Shown in pieces: positions 52,745-64,000 of a DNA stretch of 64,000 nt. How positions within the stretch are numbered: position 1 is the stretch's first letter; each line of letters begins with the position of its first letter. The position numbers were made by a program, and so were the translations under genes. Source of the stretch: Malachius bipustulatus (lineage: Eukaryota > Arthropoda > Insecta > Coleoptera > Melyridae); assembly GCA_910589415.1 (NCBI GenBank), contig OU342630.1:14913867-14977866 (forward strand). Direction: 5' to 3'. The notes under the pieces were generated by a model, which did no database searches, was not told the DNA's origin, and was given only the letters and a program-made list of their open reading frames with translations.

Positions 52745-54220
52745 CCGCTGTCGTTTGCATACACTTATACGATTACGAAAGCAACCAGATCTAGGGGTCA
52801 CTACCACTACCTGCATTTTCCACCAAAATTCCGAAAAACTGTAGCCATTTTTTAAAAGCTTCTTTCCCTATTTATTTTAGGCCACTTTCTCACGGGTCGA
52901 TACTTCAATATTCCGCCTCTCACTAGTCGGCGCGTCACAGCATCGGTGAGGCATGTTTTAGAAATTTCGCCCATACAGTACATTTCAGTCTACAAACTGC
53001 ATTTAGGTAGCGCGTGATGATGTACATTTCATAAAATAGTTGCCAATAATTTCAAGAAAAGGTCATAAAATATGACCGTTGAACTGAAACTAGTATAAAA
53101 ATTGAAGTTTGTGCCAAGAGTGCTAGAAGATAAAAAAGTATACTAAATAATAAAATTTGAATCTGACTATGTCAAAAGTGAGCACCGTGAGAGGTTCGCA
53201 GCTGTGTACAAGATCTGTACAACAAACATTGTTCAGATTGTACTGCTAAAAGTCGATGCTATACGGACCCGTCAGTAAGTGGCTTTAGTCGCAAATACAG
53301 TAGTAGTAACACCGTGCTTACCAGAACAGTTAGATACTAAAAGTGATATTTTGTCCATTTTATTAGTAAAGCCGATAACGGTAAGTAATTAAAAATAAAA
53401 TAAAAATCCTAGGTACCTCGATTTTGTTTCAGTTTTTCATATAATAAGGAAACACATGTGTCTTAGTAAGAGAAGCAGAGATTGAATTTTGATGATCAAA
53501 TTTGGATTAACACTCTCCGTTGACCTTCTCTAACGCATAGCATTCTGCGTGTTGACTTTTTTTATTATATGGCAGGAAACGTTTGTAAGGTTTGGGGAAA
53601 GTTCGAATAATGTTAGTATTATGAATCCAATGTCCGCTGTCACACAACAAATAAGTATTGAAATTTAAAATTCTAAGCACAAAAATCAATTCAAAAGCGC
53701 TTTTAAATGAGGTAGCACTTGGCAACCTATTTATGGAACATTAAAATAATGAGACTATCCCAATGCTATTTTTCACGTAGTTTTTCGAAATATAGCGTGC
53801 TTAAGTTAAAATTTAATAAAAGTTTTTTATTAATAACTCTGTTGTTCCTTGAGATATTCTGTTGAAATTTTCCGCACATTGATTATTATTATTAATTGAT
53901 TATTATGCTTACTTTCTTATGCCGGGGTACTTTTCGTGTAGTTTAGTAAAAGAAAATCTAAGCGCGAACAGAGAACACGGGGGTTACAGAATACATTGAT
54001 CCTCTGCGGCCGACTCTAGTTCAAAGGTAGGTATTGTTTTTTAGGTTACGCATGTTCATTTCTTCTATTTTAATACTCCTGAAAAATTTTGATTTAGGGC
54101 TTGGTTAACGAGATTTGGCAGCTCATTTGACTAGGAATCATTGATCGAATCGATGTTTTAGGCTAGATTTAGACCAAAATAAATCATAATAACTACCAAA
54201 GTATAGCACCATCCACTCAG
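52745..54220. other. No recognisable gene
   Basis: AT-rich. A short minus-strand frame (53507-53725) is unsupported. Confidence 0.35.
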
Positions 54221-54229
54221 CTAAACTTT

Positions 54230-54960
54230 TCAGCATCCTATATACAAGCTACGAAATATTTAAACACCGCTGATACAAATGAATTCCTGATCTTCACAGA
54301 GTCCCTCAGCGCCATTCACACCATATCCCAATATGATACGGAACACCTTTCGCCAACGACATTCAGGAAGAAATATCCCAAGCGATAGCCCTTGGAAAAA
54401 TAATCAAACTAATCTGGATTCCTTCTCACCAGGGAATAAAAGGAAATGAAATGGTAGATCAACTAGCGAAGGAAGCAGCAGCCGACGGAGAAAAAACAGA
54501 GCTAGCCCAAAGTTACGGTTGACATCAAGAGTTTGCTAAAGCTCTCAATAATGAGGAAATGGCAGAAAGAATGGGAGAATACCCCCCAGAAACTGTGAAA
54601 AATAAAACCAAATACCCGACCTTGGCCGTCAGAAGAAAACCGTAAATCTGATGTTTCCCGAAACCGCCTCCGAATCGGCCATACAGCCCTCACCCACAAA
54701 CACCTACTAGACAAATCCCCGCCTCCTACACGTAACACCGGCCCTACTCCACTCACCGTTGAACATATCATACTACATTGTACAAAATATAACAGACAAC
54801 GAAAAAAGTTCAAATTCGAAAACATTAGTATATCACAAGCCTTAGACAGACAGAATACCGACAGTGTACTTGACTACATCAAACACACAGACCTACTACA
54901 CAAACTATAAAACCACGAAAGGGCATTGATGGGCCAAAAATTTTACTTAACAAAAAAGTT
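54230..54960 (+). pseudogene. RNase H and C-terminal domain of a non-LTR retrotransposon
   Basis: In shifting plus-strand frames: FLIFTESLSAIHTI (RNase H, S-x-A-x-x-x-I), IWIPSHQGIKGNEMVDQLAK (the conserved RNase H end), then SRNRLRIGHTALTHKHLL, PPTRNTGPTPLTVEHIILHC (CCHC-like tail; first Cys residues lost), and the ending LLHKL, stop, NHERALMGQ. It is the 3' end of an element of the R1/Jockey/I kind with RNase H. Frameshifts and stops make it a pseudogene. No poly(A) tail was seen. Confidence 0.78.
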
Positions 54961-54964
54961 TTGT

Positions 54965-57135
54965 TCAAACATGCATATTATTAATTTGTAACTTACCTAA
55001 ACTTATAATTATTAAAAGACAAAATATTTTTGATAATGCTACGTTTCAGATGATCAACCACACTTATTCCAGTTGCAATAGCTCTTAAACCAAGCCCAAA
55101 ATCAAAATCTTACAAAAGTGAGGAAAATAGAAGAAATGAACTCATGATCTAAAAAAATCTTTGAACTTAGATGCATGCGCGAGAATCAGTTGAGGGTTAT
55201 TGTGTTCTCTCTTGATAGAATTTCGCAAAAAGTGACTCCATAAGAAAGGAGTATGTGGAAAATTTCAACTGAATACTCAAGAAAAAACATTGGTTATGAA
55301 TGAAAAACTTTTTTTAAATCTTAAATTAAACACCTGTTTTTTTGAAAACGAGACACCTATGTGAAAAATACCATAAGAAACATCTTGAGCTACTGTTTCA
55401 TAACACCCTGTAGAACTTAAACTCAAACAGTTGCAGTCAACCACCATCGGAAACAGTATGTGGGCAGTAACATGGAAAATAATTTGATAATTCAAGCAAA
55501 CCCTTCATGTCCTCTTGGATTACAAATTATCCACTACGTCGTTTCATGTTTGAACTCTAGTGCATAATTTACGTGAATTAACCTCTAGTGTGTATGGTGA
55601 CAAATTAAAAATTTCAGGATGAGTATCTGCATAGGGGAATGTAGCTCAGTGTTTTGTCATGTCGTCGCTTCGTTCCATTCATTTCTACTTAGCAATTTTA
55701 AATTAAGTTCTAAATTTAAACAAGAAATTACAACAGGACACGCGTGTTTTAAGCATAAAATGTATAATTCTTAAAAGGATTCGTTGCACTTGGATGTTTT
55801 TCCAGCACGCATTTATATTTCAACGAAGATGTTGAGTATAATGGATGTCCTCTTAGTTAATTTAGACACTATATGAAGCTCTAGCTTATTTTTTAGTCGA
55901 TAACAAGAATAAAATTACCTATTGTAAGTAAGTAATTACTTTCTAAATGATGCAGTACATAACAATGATACAAGTGATTTTTTGTCAAAGGCTTTTCCAC
56001 GAGACGATACCCTAGAAGTTGATGTTTAGGTTTGCTTTCCAAACATTATACTTTCATCAAAAGAGTAATAATTAGAGTCGGGCGCATATGAGGGTAATGT
56101 CCGTTCTATAATGAGTCGGATGACGGGGTCAGAATCATTTTGCGGAAGAAGGTAGTCGCATCAATTCGGAATCTGGCATTCTGCATTACAGGCGTAGCGA
56201 AGTCATAACGTTGATCAAAAATTCGATCCAACTGTCATAAATAATGTAAAATATATTGTAAATAGATGTTGAAAAATAAAAAAAATGGATGCCGAAGACC
56301 TCTTTTTAGTATTGTTAATTTGCTACTTCATTTGGGGCGAACTGGAGCATTTAGTAAGGCTGCTTGAACGATGAAGACAACCAACTCGTACAATGTTCGA
56401 CTTTACAAGGGGGCTATTCTCGAGCTCGTAGGAGTTAATTCCCACGTGAGAATTCACATGAAAACCGGCCAACTTAGGGGACCTGTATTATCGACTGTCA
56501 AATTAACTTAAAAAAACGTAATTTTTTTCACGAGCGTAGGTACAACAATCTAACAATTCACACATTTATTAGTACACTCACTAAAGGCTTTTCTCCTCAG
56601 AAAAGGTTAAACCGTCATCGATTTGCGTGAAAATTGGTAACAGTTAGAGGGCAAGTAACAAAAGTGATTAGTGCAGACTTGCTTTTTTACCCTGGGGGTG
56701 GATGCCACCTCTTCTCGGCGGTTGGAATTAGTTTATCAAAAATTACCACGGGAATCGATGAAGGGGCTAATTCTAATAAGTAAAATATGCAAAATATTAT
56801 TTTGCAATATATGTAGTTCTAAACAAAATATAATGTTGATTTTTCATGAAAAAAATGTATGTTTTGAAACAGTTTGTTATAAATGACTCCAAAACTATAA
56901 GTACGTTTAAAAAAAAATTGTTTCTACCGAAACGAAAGCTATTAAAAAACAAAGAGATTGGTTTTTTATGAACTTTTTATGTTGAATCCAAATCGACTTA
57001 TGCCTAGCCAAAGGTATCATATTTTTTTGAGTACTCTAAAGTAAGTATTTTAGGTTAAATAACGGAAAACCGATACTTTTTTGAAAAATTGTCAAAAAAA
57101 AATTCAAATTCAGATTTAAAAAAAGGTCTATTTTT
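54965..57135. other. No recognisable gene
   Basis: AT-rich, with a slightly GC-richer part at 56080-56220 (GAGTCGGGCGCATATGAGGG and following). The 71-codon frame at 56671-56886 is unsupported. Confidence 0.35.
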
Positions 57136-57139
57136 TATA

Positions 57140-58441
57140 CAGGGTGCATTATCTCATTTTTTGAAGCCCTTCATTTCTAAAAGTTAAAGGGTTTAAAGGC
57201 TTAAAGGGCTCGGGTCAGATGATCCCTAAAATAAAATTGAAACTTATAACGTTGTATTTCGGTTATTTTATCCCACAGAAAAAAAAAATTGTAAAGAAAA
57301 AACCTAAACTTTTGTTTCTGCTATTTTTTACGTAGGTATATTTGGTAGTTTTATAGTTTATACATCGTGAGTCCCCTAAGATGGAAAGCTCGATTACACC
57401 TACACCATTAAAGATATGGAAATGAACCAAAAAATGTTGTAAGTGGGAGGGTAAAGTGCAGTTTGTAAAATTATTTTCAGATACCTACATAGGATGGCCC
57501 AATATCGCTGTACGCCATACAACTTTGTTATTTTAAATAGGATACCCTCTACATTATTACATCTTCAGATTACTTAAGAAAAGTAAAAAAGAATGGTTTG
57601 TAAAGTTAATAATGGTTGTAATGAGTGATTTATGAGTTATAAACAAATGAAATTCGCTTATTTCTATTTTCAAAGCAGCTTATCTTAAAAACACCTCAAG
57701 ATAGAGAAAAACGGCTTACATGTTCCTATCTTAATTTTTTGTTTAGTATCCTATCATGTAGCTGAAATTTTTATACCGGGCGATAAAAATTATCAAAATT
57801 TTTGCCACTCTGTATAAAAATTCATCCAATAGGACACCGGATGAAAATTTAAGATAGGGACATTTAAGCCGTTTTTCCATATCTCGAGCCGTTTTCAACA
57901 TAAGCTGCTTTTAAAATGGAAAACCGCTATTTTCATTTGTTTAAGTATAACTCATAAATTGCTCATTAAAAACTTCAACTTTACAAACCATTATTTTTAA
58001 CTTTTCTCAAACAATATGCAAATGTAATAATATAGAGGGTGTCCTATTTAAAATAACAAAGTTGTATGGTGTACAACCAGATTGAGCCATCCTGCATATC
58101 TGAAAATAATTTTACAAACTGCACTTTACCATCCCATTTACAGCACTTTTTGGTTCATTTCGATACCTTTAATGGTGTAGGTGTACTCGAGCTTTCCATC
58201 TTAGGGGACTCACGATGTATAAACTATAAAACTACTAAATATACCTACGTAAAAAATAGCAGAAACAAAAGTTTAGGTTTTTTCTTTACAATTTTTTTTT
58301 TTTTTTCTGTGGGATAAAACAACCGAAATACAACGTTATAAGTTTCAATTTTATTTTAGGGATCATCTGACCCGAGCCCTTTAAGCCTTTAAACCCTTTA
58401 ACTTTTAGAAATGAAGGGCTTCAAAAAATGAGATAATGCAT
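57140..58441. mobile_element. 1.3-kb foldback palindrome
   Basis: Nearly the whole element is an inverted repeat with arms of about 640 bp. CAGGGTGCATTATCTCATTT at the left is mirrored by AAATGAGATAATGCA-type sequence at the right, and matching continues inward to about 57790, including inner words such as GGATCATCTGACCCGAGCCC. TA flanks the left (57138-57139). The right end lost the last few bases (GCATGATC in place of GCACCCTGTA). Arms differ by scattered substitutions and small indels. No transposase. The plus-strand frame at 58066-58317 is repeat DNA. Confidence 0.88.
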
Positions 58442-58444
58442 GAT

Positions 58445-60240
58445 CTTATATGTATAACTCGCTTGACCTGAGATCACAAATGCGGAATCTTAGTCTGAGA
58501 TCTTTCAAGGTGGCCTTGAAGACCTCTATATATAAATGACAAATCTTATGTTATGTTCGTTATATAGTACTAGTTGTTTTATTTATTTATTTATACTTGT
58601 ATTTTAGTTTTAGTTTTTGTTTGGTTTAGTTTATTTTATTTTATTCATATTCTTAAATGTGCGCTTATATGTAAGATGGCCAGTCCGTTAATTAAATTGA
58701 AAATAAAAATAAAATAAAATAAAAAATAGCCCTTAAAATAATCTTAAAAATAATTTGTAAATAGACCCAATAATATAAAAATTCCAAAAGAAGATTGAAT
58801 TGATTGAATAACCCTGCAACCTCCCTAAAATTCTATTTGGAGGATTAAGCGGAACCAAGCATTGTGGAGAGTTATTTCTTAATAAGGTCTGAGTAGTAAA
58901 TTAATAGTATAGCATTTTTATGCATTATAGTTTTTTTTTTGGTTCCATCATTTTATATCTCAAAGACGGATCTTAGTGGAGCAGGGAGGTGATCATAAGA
59001 GTGGACATGGAAGGTTGAAATCAGCAAAAAGGTTACTAAAGGTAAAGTTTCGTATTTGAATAAAACCTGATTAGAAGAGTGGATCAGTCCATGTACCTAC
59101 CTACAACGACGCCGTTTTTAGTGATATTTAGTAATTATTATTTTTTAACTATGTCTTCAGTTTGTGCATTTTGGAGTTGTACTCTCAAGTTTAAATTTAA
59201 AATAATATTTACTCTGTTGGGAATTAATGCACACCGAATTAATCGACGTAATGCACACCGATAGATCTAGCAAGGTAGAACGCCAAATTTAAATCAAGTA
59301 ATTGAAAAGTTAACTAATTAGTTAACTTAAGTTGATACTTTTTCGAGTATTCAATCTTTTCAAAATATTCAATGCATTTCTTTTATTACTTTAGTTAAAT
59401 TATCCATCTTTATTCTTATGTTTGGAAAAGGTTTGAAAAATTGAGAGTACCTACTTTATAATTTAATTCAGATTATATCTTATTTTGGTTATTGTTTTTA
59501 TGATCTGCTTTGTTTTGTTGGGGATTTGAGGTTAATTTGTATGCGGTCTTCATTTGAATTGAAGTATTGGTTGAATTTTTTGATTCCTAATACAATTATT
59601 CCTGTTTATACATTTTCTTTTTTTTTTCTTTCCGCATGTTTATTTAAATGAAGTGTCTTCTCTTTTTTAAATAATCACAACGTAGGAAGGTATTGACACT
59701 CGTATAGTATGATCACAGTTCTATAAAGTTTTCAGATAATTTCAGTGACGTAAGTACATCAGCCTCACTGGTCTTTGTAAATTTGATAAGCTCGGAAGCG
59801 ACCTACTGCATGCTCACCCGATATTGTCGATAACCTGCTGAGGTGACATGAGGGTAGAAGCACAGTAGAAGATTGTTCGTATTCCCCGAATTTTGTTGTA
59901 AGTATTTAGGACGAACAATTACATACTGCCTATTAATTTCTTGACACTATTATCATCCTTCCTTCCTCACAATTTCATATTTGAAACTGACATGTACCAA
60001 ACTTAAATATATTAACCCATAGTCATAATGTACTTTTACCTAAAGAAAAAATCCGATGTCGATCTTTCTTGTTCTACCCGATAGGGGGAGGTCACTAGTC
60101 TAAATTCAGAAAGGCGACCAGATTCGAGGTGCGGATCTGGGATTCAAGATTCTCAATTTTTTGGGTATGAAACTGAAATTGTGGGAAATTGAATTTCCTA
60201 ATACTTTGTTTATTACGGTTATTTCTTTGCGATTTATATT
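58445..60240. other. No recognisable gene
   Basis: AT-rich. Simple T- and A-rich parts at 58560-58730. The frame at 59079-59264 is unsupported. Confidence 0.35.
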
Positions 60241-60244
60241 TTCC

Positions 60245-60480
60245 TAATTAAACCTTAAAAAAGCGAGAATGGCATTTGACAAATATCTGGTGCGTGTTAA
60301 GGTTGGTCAGGATCTTGGTCCTGACATTTGATTTTTTTTAAGACATAGATGACCATGAGAAGTCTAATGAAAATATTTTAAATATGGCCGCACTTCCGGA
60401 AATACCGGAAGAATATTGTAAGTAAAATTTTTACATACTATCCTATTATGTAACTTAAATTTCTATACAGAGCGACGAAA
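60245..60480. repeat. Dispersed repeat, copy with empty Harbinger site
   Basis: Diverged paralogue of 43870-43922 plus 44665-44830, with a single TTAAGG (60298-60303) where that copy carries the 739-bp element between two TTA. Confidence 0.7.
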
Positions 60481-61856
60481 ATTATCAGATTTTTCACGTT
60501 TATTTCGAAAAAAATAGATAGGTCGTAGAGAAAAAACTCTAATTTGCAAAAGTTGTAGGAAATTGAAATCCGTACATGTTGTGTTCCAACAATTTTCACC
60601 CGAAAAATTTTAAAATGTTTTTTACACTAACGTTTTTAACGACAATCAATATTTTTATACAATAAAAAAATGTGCGCAAGTTTCTTATTATGTGGACAGG
60701 ACTTAAGGGTTTGTTTATCCCATATATTGAAAAAAAAACAGAAAGGAGTTTACCGTCCAACCAGCTGGGATCGCCAGAAAGGTGGTTGGATAATAATTGG
60801 ACATGACGGAAACAAGATTCCGGTATTTAAACCAATAGTATGGCGTAATAATAAAGAGTAAAATTTTTTACCAAAAATATGTATTTGGGGGCTCAAAATA
60901 CGGTTTCGGTCGCTTTCAGAAAGATCATTTGGCACTTATATTCTTTATGGATCTTTTAAATTGCTTGGTTTACCCTTACCATTGCCATGGAAACTCAGAA
61001 AAAGTTTCAACAAAATTTGTACACAAGTAGACCAGTACTGTACTCTTTCCTATTACACTAGAAATTTGTTGAGACATTTAATAAGATTATCTTAACAGCA
61101 TAGCTTATGAAGCCCATAGCGGTGAAATTTGAAAGTAATAGTAATTTATGTTTTGGGCCTCTTTTATCGAAGAAATTTTTTCGCGCAAATGTAGTAAGAA
61201 TACATCCCGAGAAATGGTAACTCCTTTCTTCACTCGAAAAATTATCACTCGGCTTAATACTAAACAAGCAATAAAATAGAAATACGTAAATCTGGAGATA
61301 TTATTGTAGATCACGGAATTTTCAGTACCCACGCATGTCATTTTGTCGATTTTACCTGGCAACAGAGCATGTCAACTTACCCTCGTTTGACTCTCCTTAG
61401 GCATCTCTGTAGCTTTGCTATATTTTTCATGGCTTCCTGCGAGAATCCACCTGTTTTTATGGCTCACAGATTACTATAACACGATATCGGAGGATAGGCA
61501 CTTCGTCAGCTGGAGTCTCGATGGCAGTATTGGTTATGGGATTGCCAATTCTAAAAGGGGAGAGTTTTATTGTATTATTAAATAAACTGAAAAGGTCGAG
61601 GAACCTATATCCAACCCAAGTGGGAGACGGGACGACAAATTCAGGATACAACATGAGTGTTTCTCTCTGTTTTCCCTATTTTTTATTTATATAGATCTCG
61701 GGAATAGAAATACCATAGAGGATGTGTCGGATGCCAGATTAAAAAGATTCTACATTTCAAAATCTTTCCCTTATCTTAATATTTTGGTGTTGTCCTATCT
61801 GTAAGATCTTTAGAAGATGTATGACGATGGGAACTTTTTACTTATCGATGCGGAAA
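60481..61856. other. No recognisable gene
   Basis: Short frames at 60670-60861 (plus) and 61457-61654 (minus, containing RIGNPITNTAIETPADEVPI) are somewhat protein-like in composition, but I recognise neither and they have no partners. Confidence 0.3.
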
Positions 61857-61860
61857 TGTA

Positions 61861-62653
61861 CTGTGTGTATAATTGCATAAAGTTTGGAACACAAATCATA
61901 ATTCCGTTACGCGTCGTTTCTATGAAAATCGCTTGAACAAGTCGATTTTGTTTTTGAAATGGTATCTTGACTTTTAACATATTATAAGGTTTATAACCAA
62001 TGACGTCACCATCCTTTTTTAAACGGTATCCTACTTGTCTTGTGACACATCTGTACAAAGGTCTTTTCAAAGAGAATAGTTTGCGCCAAGCGCAATAAAT
62101 TTGAATTATTTTTGACTTTTTTAAGGTTGTGATATATAATAATTAGGTATTGAAGTTCTTAAAAATTAAATTTTCCTAAAGTTTCATGTGCATAAACTCA
62201 AAAGAGTTTTCGCATATCAATTATTGTTAGGCACTATGAAATTCAAAATATTGCTGTAAATCTAAGAAAATGGTGTAATTTTGTTGGGTTTCCGAATATT
62301 CATGAGAAAGTTTGAGGAAACGGGCCCTTGAGAAGAATTTCGAAATGTCGTTTAAGATGACCTTGTTTAAATAAAGTATAAATAATTCCTCGAAAGATTA
62401 CCCTTACGGATGATAGATTCTCCTTGAAAAGGCCTTAAAAAAAAGATCCTCCTCAAAAAGGTGTATCACAACTAAGTAGAAGATAACCATTAAAAAAATA
62501 ATGGTCACAACATGGGCCGAAAACCAATGACGTCAAAATAATATGTTAAACTTGAGAAGACGCCATTAAAAAAAATCACCTGTCAAAAAGATTTTCATAG
62601 AAACGTTACATTAACGGAATTATGAATTTTGTTTCAAACTTTATACACGCTGT
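61861..62653. mobile_element. Inverted-repeat element, 793 bp
   Basis: Outer ~150 bp mirror each other with moderate divergence: CATAATTCCGTTA, CGTTTCTATGAAAATC, TTTAACATATTAT and CCAATGACGTCA occur on both sides in inverted order. Ends are C(T/A)C/GTGTGTATA-like, with TA at 61859-61860 and 62654-62655. Non-coding. Confidence 0.62.
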
Positions 62654-62659
62654 GTAATG

Positions 62660-63195
62660 TATAAGGTGGAAATATCAGTACCTACCTCATCTTCTGTAAA
62701 ATGGTAAAATTGAAAATTTTTGATAGGTTACAGGTTTAGAGTTTCAATACCTGCCAGGCAAGATATTTTTTCCAAAACCTTGTAAAAATTACGTTTTCAT
62801 TCGTTCGCATGGTATATTATTATTCTTTAACAGACAGAGAATGATGGCTATTATCGACGAGGACGAAAATTAGAACGGTCCGTCGGCGACTGTTGGGATT
62901 AATCGCTGTTGGGATTACCTTGGTTATAGTTATGTTAGTGATTGAATTTTTACTTGTATTTGAACCCTCTGCAATGTTTATAGCTTAGTAGAACCTACAG
63001 GCTAATCTCGAAATGGCGGACACCGATAGTCATTGTGGATTAGGGATTCTAAGTTCATTTACTTTTTTCTGCAGCATGACTACCATAAGAAGATATGATA
63101 TGATCAATTTTGTGGGAAAAAGTGGCCACATCGCACTGGATACACTTCCTTAGGAAGAAACATATTGTGTTCAGAAACCCTGTTCAGAAACTATG
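62660..63195. other. No recognisable feature
   Basis: AT-rich, non-coding. Confidence 0.35.
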
Positions 63196-63199
63196 TGAT

Positions 63200-63815
63200 A
63201 AGATAAGGTATACGTTCGACTGACCGGGTAGTGACAGTGACGCGCTAAATATACTGATAAGGTCGTTCGCTTGTGATTTGAAACGTTTTTAATATGGAAT
63301 ATGCAAAATAATCTGCGATATTTTTGTGAAACAAATTAACTTATTAATTGCGTGAATATCCTAAAAATCTATTGCCATATTTGTCTAACGTTTGAAATAA
63401 CTGTAACAAGTATATATTTCCGCGAATAATTCTAAAACTTGATACAAAATTTCTAATTAATGATTGCATTCCCAAGGACGTATGATCTTGTGGTTAAATT
63501 GCTGGAATATTTTATTTAAAAAAAAAAGAAAACGGAGGTCATATAATTTGTTTCTTTCTTTAAAAGCCATCGTAGCAGTTAGGCTAATGCCATCATATTT
63601 CTAATAATGATCATTGCAATAATAATTATTATTATTATCATTCTTATTTACACTAAAACTTTACATCAAGAACTTGGCATTAAGCAGGCTCTACTTTCAA
63701 CGCCCTACTTCGTCGATAACTCATCTAAATAATATATTTGTAGGATATTCATTTTCCTCAAGAAACGCCACTGCGAACGTATCCACCGGACAACATTCGC
63801 TGGACAAACTATACT
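63200..63815. repeat. Dispersed repeat, copy 2
   Basis: Collinear with 42550-43110 over several hundred bases but clearly diverged. The A-run at 63518-63529 and several indels break the frame seen in copy 1. The last shared words are GGACAACA(T/C)TC and (C/T)GGACA. Confidence 0.65.
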
Positions 63816-64000
63816 GACGTAATAGTTAAGTAGAGTCATGTGTTTTGCCAGGGAGAGAATTTCACTAACGTTGATTTCAATTTTAGAAAAACGCAACCTT
63901 ATATCTCCGCTTTGGCTTTATGTGTCCGCCAATTTGGGATCACGCTGTACATTGAATTCTTGCCATTGGTGTACTTAAAATTAAGAAGCATACACAGAAG

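Noticed and set aside
53507..53725. Short minus-strand frame as a small gene
   Set aside because: No motif, no promoter or splice context, and composition like the surrounding AT-rich DNA.
58066..58317. 83-codon plus-strand frame as a gene
   Set aside because: It is the right arm of the foldback palindrome; the mirrored arm has the same DNA in the other orientation without a conserved frame.

Overview
The window looks like gene-poor, transposon-packed nuclear DNA of an arthropod, most likely an insect. It is AT-rich, its few splice sites define very short introns, it carries many 'TA|CAGGGTG...' inverted-repeat elements of the Tc1/mariner type, and its retroelements are of kinds usual in insects. 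I found no intact cellular gene, no rRNA gene, no tRNA gene other than a tRNA-derived SINE, and no bacterial signal. Almost everything that can be named is a mobile element or its wreckage.

Layout. 1-19.7 kb: scraps of dead elements (a KRBA2/Ginger-like integrase tail, RNase H and reverse-transcriptase pieces of non-LTR elements, two mariner-type remnants, Harbinger-type and TA-type MITEs, one SINE inserted in a MITE), a GC-rich island with tandem repeats at 7.3-8.6 kb, and a ~644-bp tandem duplication at 13-14.4 kb. 19.7-37.8 kb: a large nested structure, which is the main finding. A non-LTR retrotransposon (about 4.8 kb without its inserts, 19803-37280) is interrupted in ORF1 by a Copia element with identical 271-bp LTRs (20233-25033, 5-bp duplication TGATG). 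It is interrupted again in ORF2 by a 7,898-bp Polinton/Maverick-type element (27344-35241, 6-bp duplication CTTGTC). In both places the host reading frame resumes exactly once the insert and one copy of the duplication are taken out. The retrotransposon itself seems to lie inside a TA-type inverted-repeat element (ends at 19702 and 37794).

The Polinton-type element has AG...CT ends and terminal inverted repeats built from TTCAAGG-containing subrepeats. It carries two small overlapping genes with their own TATA box (the second Cys-rich), and a protein-primed-type DNA polymerase B gene with two short introns and N-terminal zinc fingers. The polymerase has its exonuclease motifs but is cut off just after polymerase motif A, where it joins terminal-repeat DNA. 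The right end holds a second, direct copy of about 1.1 kb of the left end, so the element is a rearranged, partly dimeric deletion derivative. Integrase, packaging ATPase, protease and capsid genes are absent.

37.8-64 kb: further MITEs and element fragments. These include a GC-rich tandem-repeat island (39.9-40.4 kb), a 1.86-kb element with 240-bp inverted repeats and an internal perfect hairpin, and a Harbinger-like element whose empty site survives in a diverged paralogue at 60.3 kb. There is also a 3.7-kb mariner-family element with ~700-bp inverted repeats, a dead DD41D-spaced transposase and a solo LTR inside it, and a 1.3-kb near-perfect foldback palindrome.
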